The notes: generated from the sequence alone by a model not told the origin. Shown: positions 8,148-16,188, numbered from the stretch's first letter. The stretch: 47,490 nt of DNA from Croceibacterium_A sp035555595 (GCA_035555595.1 DATMGK010000041.1:1-47490); one strand, 5' to 3'. Program-made: numbers and translations.

Positions 8148-8750
8148 ATGTTCGCCCGCGTATTGCTGCTGGCCATGGCCGTGATTGCGGCGCCGGTCGC
8201 CGCTCAGACCACTGCGTCACCGCGCAGTGCAACACAGCCTGCAGCGGCGCGAGCGCTGGAGGGCTTCTGGACCCTGCGGATCGACGGAGTGGTGATTCTG
8301 GCCTTTCGCCTTGCCCCCTCAGCCGGTGGCTGGTCCGGGACGTGGTTCCGCCCCAGTTCCTTCGCCAGTGACGGTGCCATCTTCACGCGCGTGGAAGGTC
8401 CGGCGGTGGCGATCCCGGCCAGCAAGGTGCAGGCCATGGGGGAATGGACGGAACTGACGTTCAGCGACCCACGACCGGGGGCCGTGCCTGATGTGTTTCG
8501 TATGCGGGCGTTGCCCGGCAACAAGGCGGAACTGATCTATGTGGGCACCGGCTTTGCCCCGATGGCGCTGGAGCGCGGGGACGAGGACACGAAAATTGGG
8601 CCATGGCCAGACGGCAAGAGTTATCGCCGGCCCGGTGTCACACCCGCCACGGGCGCGGAGGTAGTGACGTTCTCCAGCCCGCCGCCGTCGGCAACCGTGG
8701 CGGAGCCTGTGGCGCCCACGAATCGCAGGCCCGCGGCCATCGGCCGTTAG
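8148..8750 (+). CDS. Exported protein of unknown function
   Basis: The 200-residue product has a signal peptide (MFARVLLLAMAVIAAPVAAQ, cleavage after AQ). It is followed by a compact domain rich in beta-type residues: EGFWTLRIDGVV, WSGTWFRPSSF and a GTGFAPMALER stretch near residue 135. The last 40 residues are proline- and alanine-rich and probably unstructured. I do not recognise the family. It stands alone between the divergent receptor promoter and a convergent IclR gene, so context gives no function. No frameshift or odd codon use is apparent. Confidence 0.7.
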   Translation: MFARVLLLAMAVIAAPVAAQTTASPRSATQPAAARALEGFWTLRIDGVVILAFRLAPSAGGWSGTWFRPSSFASDGAIFTRVEGPAVAIPASKVQAMGEWTELTFSDPRPGAVPDVFRMRALPGNKAELIYVGTGFAPMALERGDEDTKIGPWPDGKSYRRPGVTPATGAEVVTFSSPPPSATVAEPVAPTNRRPAAIGR

Positions 8751-8765
8751 CCAGCCTGTTCGCGA

Positions 8766-9530
8766 TCAGGCGGTTTCCAGCAGTGCAGCGGTGCGTTCGA
8801 GAAGATCGGTGGACCGGCGCAGGACTGCTTCGTCGAAACGCGCCTGCGGGATGCCGACCGACAGCGAGCCGACAGGTTCACCCCCGATCGTGACCACGCG
8901 GCCAATACCGCGAATGCCCAGCGAATATTCCTGATCCGTCAGGGCATAGCCGCGCCTTTGCACTTCCCCGATATCGCGGCGCAGGGCCTTTTCCGTCGTG
9001 ACTGTGGAAGGGGTGAAGCGGTCCCGCTCTGCCTCAGCGAAATATCGGTTCAGCTCTTCGTCCGAAAGAGTGGCCAGCAGGGCCTTGCCGCCCGCGAGCG
9101 CGTGCATCGGCAGCCGTTCCCCGGCGCTGACCGAATACTTCAGCGCATGTTCGCTCGATTCGGTGACGATGGCTTCGACCGACCATCCGCTGCGAACCCA
9201 GAAGCTGGTGGTTTCGTTCAATTGCACCCGCAAGGTGCGGACCAGCGGCGCGGCGCGTTCCGCCAAGGTGAAGCCGTGCTTGCGCGTTTGCAGCCGTTCC
9301 AGCCCCGGCCCCGCCGAATAGCGCCGCCCATCACGCGCAAGATATCCGCGATCGACCAGAGTGCCGAGCAGGTAAGACAGGCTGGACACGGGGATGCCCA
9401 GCGCGACGGCGATTTCCTGCGCCACCAGCGGCCGATCGTGCGAAACGACATATTCGATGATGTCGAGCGTCCGCGTGGCCGATTTGACCTGGCTGGATTG
9501 AGCCGCGGCGGCGGAAAGGCTTTCGACCAT
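8766..9530 (-). CDS. IclR-family transcriptional regulator
   Basis: This 254-residue regulator has an N-terminal winged helix (about residues 15-75, with RTLDIIEYVV, VAQEIAVALGIPVSSLSYLLGTLVDRGYL) and a C-terminal GAF-like effector domain. The latter holds LPMHALAGGKALLA, GYALTDQEYSLGIRGIG and GSLSVGIP. The ATG at 9530 is chosen because it begins the regulator only two bases after the stop of the preceding MetE-barrel gene; the same frame upstream just shadows that gene. IclR proteins commonly control aromatic and other catabolic operons by binding an effector in the C-terminal domain. It most likely controls its own transcript and the divergent GMC operon. Confidence 0.92.
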   Translation of the reverse strand: MVESLSAAAAQSSQVKSATRTLDIIEYVVSHDRPLVAQEIAVALGIPVSSLSYLLGTLVDRGYLARDGRRYSAGPGLERLQTRKHGFTLAERAAPLVRTLRVQLNETTSFWVRSGWSVEAIVTESSEHALKYSVSAGERLPMHALAGGKALLATLSDEELNRYFAEAERDRFTPSTVTTEKALRRDIGEVQRRGYALTDQEYSLGIRGIGRVVTIGGEPVGSLSVGIPQARFDEAVLRRSTDLLERTAALLETA

Positions 9531-9532
9531 AA

Positions 9533-10681
9533 CTATCCGATCCGCCTGTCCGCAATGTCCGCGCCTTCGCGCAGCGCGGCCAGCTTCTTCCACGCGACGG
9601 CGGGATCGACCTTGCCGTAACCGGCGAAAGTGCCGAACCCACAGTCGGAGCTGGCGATGACGCGATCCTTGCCCACGAAAGCTGCGTACCGTTCGATACG
9701 CTGGGCGATCAGTTCCGCCGTTTCGATGTAGTTGGTGCAGGAATCGATCAGGCCGGGTGCCAGCACTTTGCCGCTGGTATCGGCAGCCTTCCACACGGTC
9801 CATTCGTGTTCATGACGCGGATTGGCCGCTTCGAACAGAATGGTCGCCGGGCGCGCCGCCAGCACTGTCGAGATGATCGTTTCCAGCGGAATGTCGAAAT
9901 CGTGCGGGCCTTCGTAATTGCCCCAGCAGACGTGCATCCGCATCGCTTCAGGCGCGATGTTGGCCGTGGCCGCGTTCAGCGCCTCTACGTTAGCAGCGAT
10001 GGTGCGGAGAAATTCCGCTTCGTCCATGTCCTGATAGCCGGTGTGGCGGCTCATCGCGAGATCGGGGCAATCGAGCTGGAGCTGGAAACCGGCGGCCGCG
10101 ATGGCTTCGTACTCCGGCCGCATCGCTTCGACCAGATCGGCCAGATAAGCCTTGTGACTGGGGTAGAACGCATTGGGCTGGAACGCGGTGATCAGGCCGG
10201 GGCTGGCCGCGTTCATGAAGGCTTTCGCACCGCTGCCGTGGCGTTCCAGCGCCGCCTTGAAGCGGCGGATATCGTCATGCAGCGGTTGCAGGTTGACCAG
10301 TTCCACCTTGTCGATGGCGCTGGCGCGGGTGAATTCCTGCGCGCCCATGATGTGGCTGAGCTTTTCCGCCAGATCGGGAACCTGCGCGAGATCCTGCGCC
10401 GGCTTGCGCGGGGTGTGGCCGCCGAACCCGCTCAGCCGTTCGATGACGTAAGTGGAATAGCCGACCTTGCCCAGTTCGCCATCGCTGACCACGCTGACGC
10501 CGGCCTGCACCTGGCGCGCGACCGCCTCGTCCACGGCGATCTGAACGGCCCGGTCGAATTCCGCCTCGTCAAAAGCCTCTCCCGCCGGGGCGTTGCCGGT
10601 GACATGCTTATCGCGCGCAAGAAGCAGCGGCGTAAGTTCCGGGCCACGGGGAAGGCTGCCGACGTGAGTGGTCTCGATCAT
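9533..10681 (-). CDS. Zinc-site MetE-barrel protein (cobalamin-independent methionine synthase II-like)
   Basis: With the ATG at 10681 (an upstream TTG at 10717 is the only alternative) the protein has 382 residues, matching only the C-terminal barrel of MetE. The thiol-activating zinc ligands are retained in order: His250 and Cys252 in HVCWGN, Glu284 in ILFEAANPRH, Cys347 in SSDCGFG. The N-terminus THVGSLPRG is typical of this short family. Such barrels catalyse transfer of an alkyl group to a thiol; epoxyalkane:coenzyme M transferase is a known relative that is not a methionine synthase. Placement between a SnoaL-like gene and an IclR regulator, divergent from oxidoreductases, argues for a catabolic alkyl or methyl transferase. 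The substrate is unknown. Confidence 0.85.
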   Translation of the reverse strand: MIETTHVGSLPRGPELTPLLLARDKHVTGNAPAGEAFDEAEFDRAVQIAVDEAVARQVQAGVSVVSDGELGKVGYSTYVIERLSGFGGHTPRKPAQDLAQVPDLAEKLSHIMGAQEFTRASAIDKVELVNLQPLHDDIRRFKAALERHGSGAKAFMNAASPGLITAFQPNAFYPSHKAYLADLVEAMRPEYEAIAAAGFQLQLDCPDLAMSRHTGYQDMDEAEFLRTIAANVEALNAATANIAPEAMRMHVCWGNYEGPHDFDIPLETIISTVLAARPATILFEAANPRHEHEWTVWKAADTSGKVLAPGLIDSCTNYIETAELIAQRIERYAAFVGKDRVIASSDCGFGTFAGYGKVDPAVAWKKLAALREGADIADRRIG

Positions 10682-10701
10682 GGGTGTAGATATTTCATAT
10701 A

Positions 10702-10716
10702 TGCGAAAATTCCGCA
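10702..10716. promoter_or_regulatory. Candidate IclR operator upstream of the MetE-barrel gene
   Basis: TGCGAAAATTCCGCA is an imperfect palindrome (12 of 14 positions symmetric) lying 21 bases before the ATG. IclR-family sites often have this TGCGGAA/TTCCGCA-like form. No binding is demonstrated. Confidence 0.35.
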
Positions 10717-10757
10717 AGAGCGAAATATGACGCCGCTGTGGACACCGAAGATGTCTT

Positions 10758-11150
10758 TCAGATCAAAGCGCAGCCGACGCTTTCGATCTTACCGTCCTTC
10801 AGATGATAGTGAATGTACTGGCGCATTTCCTGCACCTCGCCAGCGCGGATGGGGAAGAACTGTTCCATCCCGTTGGCGTCGAGAATCTCACGCGTGAGGT
10901 CCGCCGTACCCTCTATCCGGATCATCCCTTCGACCGCGGCCAGTTCATCGCTGGAGGCGAAGCGTTCGATGCGGATGGTTTCGCGCACATAGCCGTGCAG
11001 GAAGGTGTAGAACCGGCGCAGTTCTGCGCGTGAGGTGATCTCTATGCCGAAGAATGCCATGCGCGGATTATCCGCATAGAAATCGAACACCGCATCATAA
11101 TCGCGCGCATTGAATGCTGCTGCGTAGCGTTCGTAATCTTCCCGCGTCAT
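10758..11150 (-). CDS. SnoaL/NTF2-like protein
   Basis: The 130-residue product has the cone-shaped NTF2-like fold pattern: TREDYERYAAAFNARDYDAVFDFYADN at the start, a middle RAELRRFYTFLHGYVRETI helix and a C-terminal YIHYHLKDGKIESV strand. The ATG at 11150 is preferred over the TTG at 11177, which would leave only 39 bases to the divergent GMC gene. SnoaL-like proteins act as small cyclases, isomerases, dehydratases or binding proteins, and no specific function can be assigned. It is the first gene of the minus-strand unit with the MetE-barrel and IclR genes. A second, different member of the fold lies in the divergent operon. Confidence 0.75.
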   Translation of the reverse strand: MTREDYERYAAAFNARDYDAVFDFYADNPRMAFFGIEITSRAELRRFYTFLHGYVRETIRIERFASSDELAAVEGMIRIEGTADLTREILDANGMEQFFPIRAGEVQEMRQYIHYHLKDGKIESVGCALI

Positions 11151-11216
11151 TCCCCGGCCCCCCGCCTTGCCAGCCAATCTAACCGCCTTTAGCTATCTGG
11201 AAAAGGGAGAGAGCGG

Positions 11217-12863
11217 GTGGCGGGTGAAGTTTTCGATTATATCGTGGTGGGCGCGGGCAGTTCCGGCTGTGTCGTGGCGGCGAGGCTGAGCGAGGATGGC
11301 GATGCCAACGTGCTGCTGCTGGAAGCAGGCGGGCGTGACGACCACCTTTATCTGAAGATGCCGCTGGCCTTCCTGAAGGCCATGCCTGATCCGCGCTTCA
11401 ACTGGACTTACTGGACAGAGCCGGAGCCGAACTGCGACGGGCGGCGGATGCCGCTGCCGCGTGGCAAGGTGATGGGCGGGTCCGGTTCCATCAACGGCAT
11501 GTTCGCCATGCGCGGGCACCCCGGCGATTATGACCAGTGGGCGCAGATGGGTGCGCGTGGATGGTCCTATGCCGATGTGCTGCCTTATTTCCGGCGGATG
11601 GAGGATTCCTGGCGAGGGAATAGCGTGCATCACGGCAAGGGCGGGCCGGTGCATATCAAGCCGATCGACCTGCCGGTGTTGCACCACGAACGGATGATGA
11701 AGACGGCCGAGGCAGCCGGGTTCGGCACCACGGACGATCTGGCAGGCGACAACCCCGAAGGCTTTGCATTGGGCGAAATGACGGTGGACGAGAAGGGCCA
11801 CCGGGTCAGCGCCGCCACGGCCTATATCAAGCCCGCGCTGGGGCGGCGGAACCTTGAGGTGCGGTCTGGCGTGCTGGTCCGCCGGGTGGTGCTGGAAGGC
11901 AAACGCTGCGTGGGGGTGGAGATCGACACGCCGAACGGCCCGCAGGTGATCCGTGCGCGGCGAGAGGTGATCCTTTCAGGCGGCGCCTACAATTCGCCGC
12001 ATCTGCTGATGCTGTCGGGCATCGGCCCGGCGGAGCATCTGAAGGCGCACGGCATCGAAGTGGTGCATGACAGCCCCGGTGTGGGCCGCAATTTGCAGGA
12101 ACATCCCACGGCCAGTCTGGAATGGAATGCCACCAAGCCGGTGACTTTCCTGAACGAGTTGCGGTGGGACAAGATCGCGCTCAATTCCCTGCGCTGGGCG
12201 CTCACGGGCAAGGGCCCGATGGCCTATCAGGTCAATTCCTGCAACGTGGTGGTCCGCACCCGGCCGGAACTGGAGCGGCCTGACCTGCAGATCATGGTCA
12301 ACCCGATCCGTTTCGACGCTCAGACCTGGTTCCCCGGTATCAAAGCCGTGCAGGAACATGTGTGGTGGGCGGGGCTGGTGCAGCTTCACCCCGAAAGCCG
12401 GGGCTGGGTGGAACTGAAAAGCGCCGATCCCAAGGAAGTGGCGGCGGTGACGCTGAATATCCTCGATACCGAAGGCGACCGGCGGCAGTTGCGCGACGCG
12501 GTGCGGATCGCACGGCGGATCTATCGCACGGAGCCGATGGGCGAACTGGTCGGCAGCGAACGCACGCCAGGCGAACAGGTGCAGAGCGACGAGGAGCTGG
12601 ACGCCTTCCTGCGCCAGAACTGCTATGTCGGGATGCACCCGACCAGCACCTGCGCGATGGGCATGGGCGATAAATCCGTGGTGGACAGCGAGTTGAAGGT
12701 CATCGGCATTGAGGGCCTGCGCGTGGCGGATGCTTCTGTCATGCCCACGGTTCCGGGCGGCAACACCAACCTGCCGTGCATCATGGTCGGAGAGAAGGCG
12801 GCGGACCTGATCCGGGGCCGAAGCCTGCCCCGCGCCGAACTGCCGCAGAGTGCCGCGGCATGA
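11217..12863 (+). CDS. GMC-family FAD-dependent oxidoreductase
   Basis: The 548-residue flavoprotein oxidises a primary alcohol or similar substrate. It has the FAD-binding GAGSSG at 12-17, the GMC signature around PRGKVMGGSGSINGM (81-95), the second signature GAYNSPHLLMLSGIGP (256-271), and the catalytic pair His474 (GMHPTSTCAMG) and Asn516 (GGNTNLP). There is no signal peptide, so it is cytoplasmic. It starts at GTG with AAGGGAGAG a few bases upstream. It resembles choline and aryl-alcohol type dehydrogenases, but the substrate cannot be told. First gene of a four-gene operon in which each next gene overlaps or nearly touches. Confidence 0.92.
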   Translation: MAGEVFDYIVVGAGSSGCVVAARLSEDGDANVLLLEAGGRDDHLYLKMPLAFLKAMPDPRFNWTYWTEPEPNCDGRRMPLPRGKVMGGSGSINGMFAMRGHPGDYDQWAQMGARGWSYADVLPYFRRMEDSWRGNSVHHGKGGPVHIKPIDLPVLHHERMMKTAEAAGFGTTDDLAGDNPEGFALGEMTVDEKGHRVSAATAYIKPALGRRNLEVRSGVLVRRVVLEGKRCVGVEIDTPNGPQVIRARREVILSGGAYNSPHLLMLSGIGPAEHLKAHGIEVVHDSPGVGRNLQEHPTASLEWNATKPVTFLNELRWDKIALNSLRWALTGKGPMAYQVNSCNVVVRTRPELERPDLQIMVNPIRFDAQTWFPGIKAVQEHVWWAGLVQLHPESRGWVELKSADPKEVAAVTLNILDTEGDRRQLRDAVRIARRIYRTEPMGELVGSERTPGEQVQSDEELDAFLRQNCYVGMHPTSTCAMGMGDKSVVDSELKVIGIEGLRVADASVMPTVPGGNTNLPCIMVGEKAADLIRGRSLPRAELPQSAAA

Positions 12864-13249
12864 GCCGGACAGCGGAAGAGCAGGCCAATCTGGATCTGGT
12901 GCTGGGCCTGTATGCCGAGGTGCTGAACCCGATGGATTCGTCTGCGGTCGATCGTTTCATTGGCCCTGACTACATCCAGCACAATCAGGGCGTGGAGCCG
13001 GGGCGGGAACCGCTGAAGGCGTTTCTGGACATGATCCGCAAGGAAACGCCCGAGGCGGTGCATGATGTGAAGCGCGCCTTCGTGGACGGCGATCATGTGA
13101 CGGTGCACTATCATGTGCGCCGCTGGCCGGGCGATCTGGGCTGGGCGGTGATCGACATATTCCGCATCGAAAACGGCCTGATCGCCGAACACTGGGACGT
13201 GATGCAGGATGTGATCGAAGGCGGCCCGAACCCTATCGGGCCTTTCTGA
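12860..13249 (+). CDS. SnoaL-like polyketide cyclase family protein
   Basis: The 129-residue protein starts at an ATG that overlaps the GMC stop codon (ATGA), so translation is coupled. It has the SnoaL pattern: EEQANLDLVLGLYAEV at the N-terminus, FIGPDYIQHNQGVEPGREPLK in the middle and VIDIFRIENGLIAEHWDVMQ near the end. The IFRIENGLIAEHWDV stretch is typical of the SnoaL-like cyclase/aldol family. It probably handles the oxidised GMC product or serves as a binding or isomerising step, by inference from operon position only. Confidence 0.85.
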   Translation: MSRTAEEQANLDLVLGLYAEVLNPMDSSAVDRFIGPDYIQHNQGVEPGREPLKAFLDMIRKETPEAVHDVKRAFVDGDHVTVHYHVRRWPGDLGWAVIDIFRIENGLIAEHWDVMQDVIEGGPNPIGPF

Positions 13250-13259
13250 GGAGTATTCG

Positions 13260-14009
13260 ATGCGTTTCCGGGACAAGGTCGTGCTGGTGCTGGGCGGCAA
13301 CAGCGGCATCGGGCTGGCGGCGGCAAAAGCCTTCGCGGCAGAAGGGGCCGCGGTCCATTTCACCGGGCGAAGCTGGCGCACGATAGAGGAGGCGCAGGAC
13401 GCGATCCCCGGCAGCATCGGCTATCAGTCCGACATCGCCGATCCGGCCGCTACGGAGGACCTGATCGCGCGGGTCGAGGCGGCGGACGGGCGTATCGACG
13501 TGCTGTACATCAATGCGGGCGTCGGCGGTTTCGCCCCGCTGCGCGGCATCACCGAAGATGCGTGGGACCATGTCCACGAGATCAACCTGAGGGGCTGCGT
13601 GTTCGCCCTGCAGAAAGCGGTGCGGATCATGGGGCGGGGCAGTTCGGTCGTCGTCACCGGGTCGATCGGGGCGCATGGCGCGCTGGAAGGTAACGCCGCC
13701 TATGCCGCCGCCAAGGCCGGGCTTTACATGGCGATGAAAGTCTTCGCGAAGGAACTGGTGGGCGAGGGTATCCGCGTCAACGTGGTCAGCCCCGGACCGA
13801 TCGATACACCGCTGCTCCATCGCAATCCGGGCATGAGCGAGGATGACGTGGCGAAGCTGAAGGACATGATGATCGCCAATATCCCGATGCATCGCATGGG
13901 CGAGAGCGAGGAGGTGGCGAAAGCCGTGCTGTTCCTCGCTTCCGACGATGCCGCATTCATCACCGGGGCGAACCTGTTCGTCGACGGTGGACTGATAGAG
14001 CTGCGCTGA
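13260..14009 (+). CDS. Short-chain dehydrogenase/reductase
   Basis: The 249-residue classical SDR has the cofactor motif GGNSGIG (12-18), NAGV (85-88), catalytic Ser135, Tyr148 and Lys152 (SIGAHGALEGNAAYAAAKAG), and the PGPIDTP region. An ATG preceded by GAGGAG is the start. No acidic residue clearly follows beta2 (HFTGRS), which hints at NADP rather than NAD. It overlaps the downstream DUF3237 gene by one base. In this operon it would oxidise or reduce a hydroxyl or keto intermediate next to the GMC step. Confidence 0.92.
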   Translation: MRFRDKVVLVLGGNSGIGLAAAKAFAAEGAAVHFTGRSWRTIEEAQDAIPGSIGYQSDIADPAATEDLIARVEAADGRIDVLYINAGVGGFAPLRGITEDAWDHVHEINLRGCVFALQKAVRIMGRGSSVVVTGSIGAHGALEGNAAYAAAKAGLYMAMKVFAKELVGEGIRVNVVSPGPIDTPLLHRNPGMSEDDVAKLKDMMIANIPMHRMGESEEVAKAVLFLASDDAAFITGANLFVDGGLIELR

Positions 14010-14539
14010 TGGCTGATTTCAACGACACCACCCCGTTTGCTGGGCCGTTTTCAGACATCGACAACCCGCGTCTGGAATTCGTGATGGAAGTGCGGCTGAC
14101 CTTCCCCGAGGTCTATACCATGGCGCCCCATCCCAATGGCGGTATGCGCAGCGCGGTGCTGGTGCAGGGCGGCACGTTCGAAGGACCGCGCCTTCGCGGG
14201 CGGGCGATCCCCGGTTCCGGCGGCGACTACGCCTATTTCCGGCCTGACGACGTGGCGGTATTCGACGCGCGTTACCTGCTGGAAGAGGATGACGGCACGA
14301 TCATCCTGCTGAACAACAAGGGTTTCCTGTGGGGGCGCAAGCCCGAAACCATGCAGCGCCTGCGCGACTGGGCCTTCAATGATGGCGACCCTGTATCGCA
14401 CGAGGAGTATTACCTGCGCGGTAACCCCACGTTCGAATGCCCGGTGGGCAAGCATGACTGGCTGACCAAGCACGTGTTCATTGGCGTGGGTGAACGGCGC
14501 AGCGATGGAAATCTGCTGCGCTATTACGCGTTGATCTGA
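14009..14539 (+). CDS. DUF3237 family protein
   Basis: The 176-residue protein matches the DUF3237/UPF0311 type: PRLEFVMEVRLTF near the start, GGTFEGPRLRGRAIPGSGGDY in the middle, VAVFDARYLLEEDDGTIILLNNKGF, and a C-terminal KHVFIGVGER...YYAL. The family is a small beta-barrel of unknown biochemical role, frequently found in catabolic operons. It starts within the SDR stop codon (TGATG) and is the last gene of the operon. No terminator hairpin is visible directly after it. Confidence 0.85.
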   Translation: MADFNDTTPFAGPFSDIDNPRLEFVMEVRLTFPEVYTMAPHPNGGMRSAVLVQGGTFEGPRLRGRAIPGSGGDYAYFRPDDVAVFDARYLLEEDDGTIILLNNKGFLWGRKPETMQRLRDWAFNDGDPVSHEEYYLRGNPTFECPVGKHDWLTKHVFIGVGERRSDGNLLRYYALI

Positions 14540-14553
14540 TGAATCGGGTGGGG

Positions 14554-14567
14554 TTGATTTGAATCAA
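14554..14567. promoter_or_regulatory. FNR/FixK-type palindrome
   Basis: TTGATTTGAATCAA matches TTGAT-N4-ATCAA exactly, the consensus site of the FNR/FixK branch of the CRP family. It ends 73 bases before the ATG of the CbiM-like gene. Centred near -41 it would place transcription start around 14602, with a leader of about 40 bases. Confidence 0.6.
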
Positions 14568-14640
14568 TTCCGTCCAGTGCGCTCTACGATAAGAATTAGG
14601 CTGAAGGGGAAAGTGTCACTCTGAAATCGGGAGAAGCGTG

Positions 14641-14736
14641 ATGCATATCGAACCCGGCGTCGTCGAAGGTGCCAAGATGATACTGGCCTATGCCACCGGC
14701 ACGGCTGCTTTGCTTTACACCGCGCGCATGTCGTAG
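14641..14736 (+). pseudogene. N-terminal piece of CbiM-like permease, ended by in-frame TAG
   Basis: An ATG with GGGAGAA upstream opens a 31-codon frame starting MHIEPGVVEGAKMILAYATG, which is the typical N-terminus of CbiM-like cobalt/nickel ECF permease components. In that family the N-terminal Met-His is part of the metal site. The frame stops at TAG (14734-14736). Eight sense codons later, in the same frame, the ATG of the main permease ORF follows. The simplest reading is one 228-codon gene with a nonsense change, for instance from TGG or CAG. Readthrough or a sequencing error are alternatives. Confidence 0.72.
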
Positions 14737-14760
14737 AAGATTGTTACGGGCGATGGCGGG

Positions 14761-15327
14761 ATGAAGGCGCTGGCCTTGCGCGGCGCGATCACCACGGCTC
14801 TGGTGCTGGCATTTTTCCAGGTGCTGCCGCATTTTCCGCGCGGCGTTTCTGAAGTGCATTTCATCTTTGGCGCGGCGATGTACCTGATCTTCGGTGCCGG
14901 GCCGACGGCACTTGGCCTTGCCCTTGGCCTGCTGCTTCAGGGCATGTTCTTCGAACCGCGTGATCTGCCGCAATACTTCATCAACGTCACCACGCTGATT
15001 GTCCCGCTTTATCTGGCCACCCGGCTGGTGAAAGGCATCGTGCCGCACGACACCCCCTATGTGGGCATGAAGTTGTGGCAGGCCTTTGTTATGTCGCTGG
15101 CCTATCAGGGCGGCATTATCGTGATGGTGGCGTTGTGGGCGATTTATGGCCGGGGCTTCGGGGCGGAGAACCTCCAGGGCATCGCCACTTTCGCCAGCAG
15201 CTATATCTTGGTGGTCGTGATCGAACCGATCGTGGCGATGATCGTGCTGGCGGCATCGAAGCTGGCGGAACCGGAAAGCCGGGGCCATCCGTTCTTCTAC
15301 GACCGGCTTCATCATCCGGTAGCCTGA
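14761..15327 (+). CDS. CbiM-like energy-coupling-factor transporter permease, main ORF
   Basis: The 188-residue ORF is hydrophobic, with about five membrane segments, and matches the CbiM/CbtA-type integral component of metal uptake systems: GVSEVHFIFGAAMYLIFG, GLALGLLLQGMFFEPRDLPQY, NVTTLIVPL and a YQGGIIVMVALW helix. On its own it lacks the N-terminal MHI metal-binding start, which lies upstream in the same frame beyond an amber codon. It has no ribosome site of its own. No ECF ATPase or CbiQ gene is nearby, so partners would be elsewhere. The gene may be inactive, or may depend on suppression. Confidence 0.8.
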   Translation: MKALALRGAITTALVLAFFQVLPHFPRGVSEVHFIFGAAMYLIFGAGPTALGLALGLLLQGMFFEPRDLPQYFINVTTLIVPLYLATRLVKGIVPHDTPYVGMKLWQAFVMSLAYQGGIIVMVALWAIYGRGFGAENLQGIATFASSYILVVVIEPIVAMIVLAASKLAEPESRGHPFFYDRLHHPVA

Positions 15328-15661
15328 TCCGCAACCTGGCCCAACATAAGGCGCCCGTCCCTGATCCACAGGGGCGGGCGCATCGTTTCAGCGGTCACCC
15401 TATTACGTGAGCAGGGTGTAGCCCGCTTCATGCATGCAGGTGTTGAGCGTCGCCTTCTTCCACACCGCTGCCCATGAACTCTTACAGGCCGCCGATGCTT
15501 CGCGCCCGTTTTGGACCGCACCGACGATGGTGTGAATTGAACGGTAGATGACAAGGCGTGCCCGCTGGACGGGCTGAAACGATGGGGCTAGCTCTTCCCT
15601 GGCGGACGGAGTCAACCGGACCGCGCAAGAACGACAACGATAACGTTCAAGGGAGAAAGCG
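15328..15661. other. Intergenic stretch, 334 bases
   Basis: It contains the hairpin at 15351-15381, then about 240 bases with no convincing gene. On the minus strand a short frame ends in a lipoprotein-like tail (NTCMHEAGYTLL, stop at 15403) but has no usable ATG or ribosome site, so it may be a gene remnant. The last bases carry the ribosome site (GGGAGAA) of the DUF1097 gene. Confidence 0.5.
15351..15381. terminator. GC-rich terminator-like hairpin after the CbiM-like gene
   Basis: Arms GCGCCCGTCCC (15351-15361) and GGGGCGGGCGC (15371-15381) pair over 11 positions with one T-G wobble, around a 9-base loop. A short TCGTTTC follows. Confidence 0.6.
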
Positions 15662-16183
15662 ATGTCTGCATATCTCGCGCTTGCCACGTCGGTGGGCCTG
15701 CTGGCCGTCCTCGATACATGGCTTTTCTTCGGCCCGCTCTCGACATCTTTGGTCGCAGGGCTGGTCTGGGTTTCGTTCATCGCATGGGGTTGCCACTTCC
15801 AATCGGGCGGCGGCACCAAGGGTGCGACCACCGCGGCTGTCTGCATGAGCTGGGGCGCAATCGTGGGCATGGCCAGCGTCATGCTGGCGAATGGCCCGCT
15901 GGGTTCGCTGGACAGCGCCGTAGGTGTGGCCATTGCCGTGGGCATCGGCGCGGCGGTGATCTGCCTGTCGTCGGCAATCGGTGTGCTGTCGACCATTCCG
16001 GCCAGCGTTTACGGCTTTGCTTCCATCGCCGGATCGATGGTTCTGCGCGGTGATGCGCCCGAAGCGGCGGTTCTGCCGACTATCGTGGCCGTCATCATCG
16101 GTGCCGTGTTCGGCTATGTGTCGGAAATGCTGGCCAATGCGCTGACCAAAAAGAACTCTGCCGCCGCTGAACCGGCCGAGTAA
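15662..16183 (+). CDS. DUF1097 inner-membrane protein
   Basis: The 173-residue protein is almost entirely hydrophobic, with about five membrane helices separated by short loops and a charged tail (TKKNSAAAEPAE). The glycine-rich WGCHFQSGGGTKGATTAAVCMSWG stretch is typical of DUF1097 (YcdZ-like) proteins, a family of unknown transport or membrane role. The ATG follows GGGAGAAAGCG, a good ribosome site. It stands alone, flanked by hairpins at both ends. Confidence 0.82.
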   Translation: MSAYLALATSVGLLAVLDTWLFFGPLSTSLVAGLVWVSFIAWGCHFQSGGGTKGATTAAVCMSWGAIVGMASVMLANGPLGSLDSAVGVAIAVGIGAAVICLSSAIGVLSTIPASVYGFASIAGSMVLRGDAPEAAVLPTIVAVIIGAVFGYVSEMLANALTKKNSAAAEPAE

Positions 16184-16188
16184 ATCAT

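Noticed and set aside
15362..15370. TGATCCACA, one mismatch from a DnaA box
   Set aside because: Single copy inside a terminator loop, with no AT-rich unwinding region or dnaA/dnaN nearby.
15403..15620. Short minus-strand frame with a lipoprotein-like tail (NTCMHEAGYTLL)
   Set aside because: No ATG or GTG at a sensible place, no ribosome site and no signal peptide. It is possibly a remnant, but cannot be called a gene.
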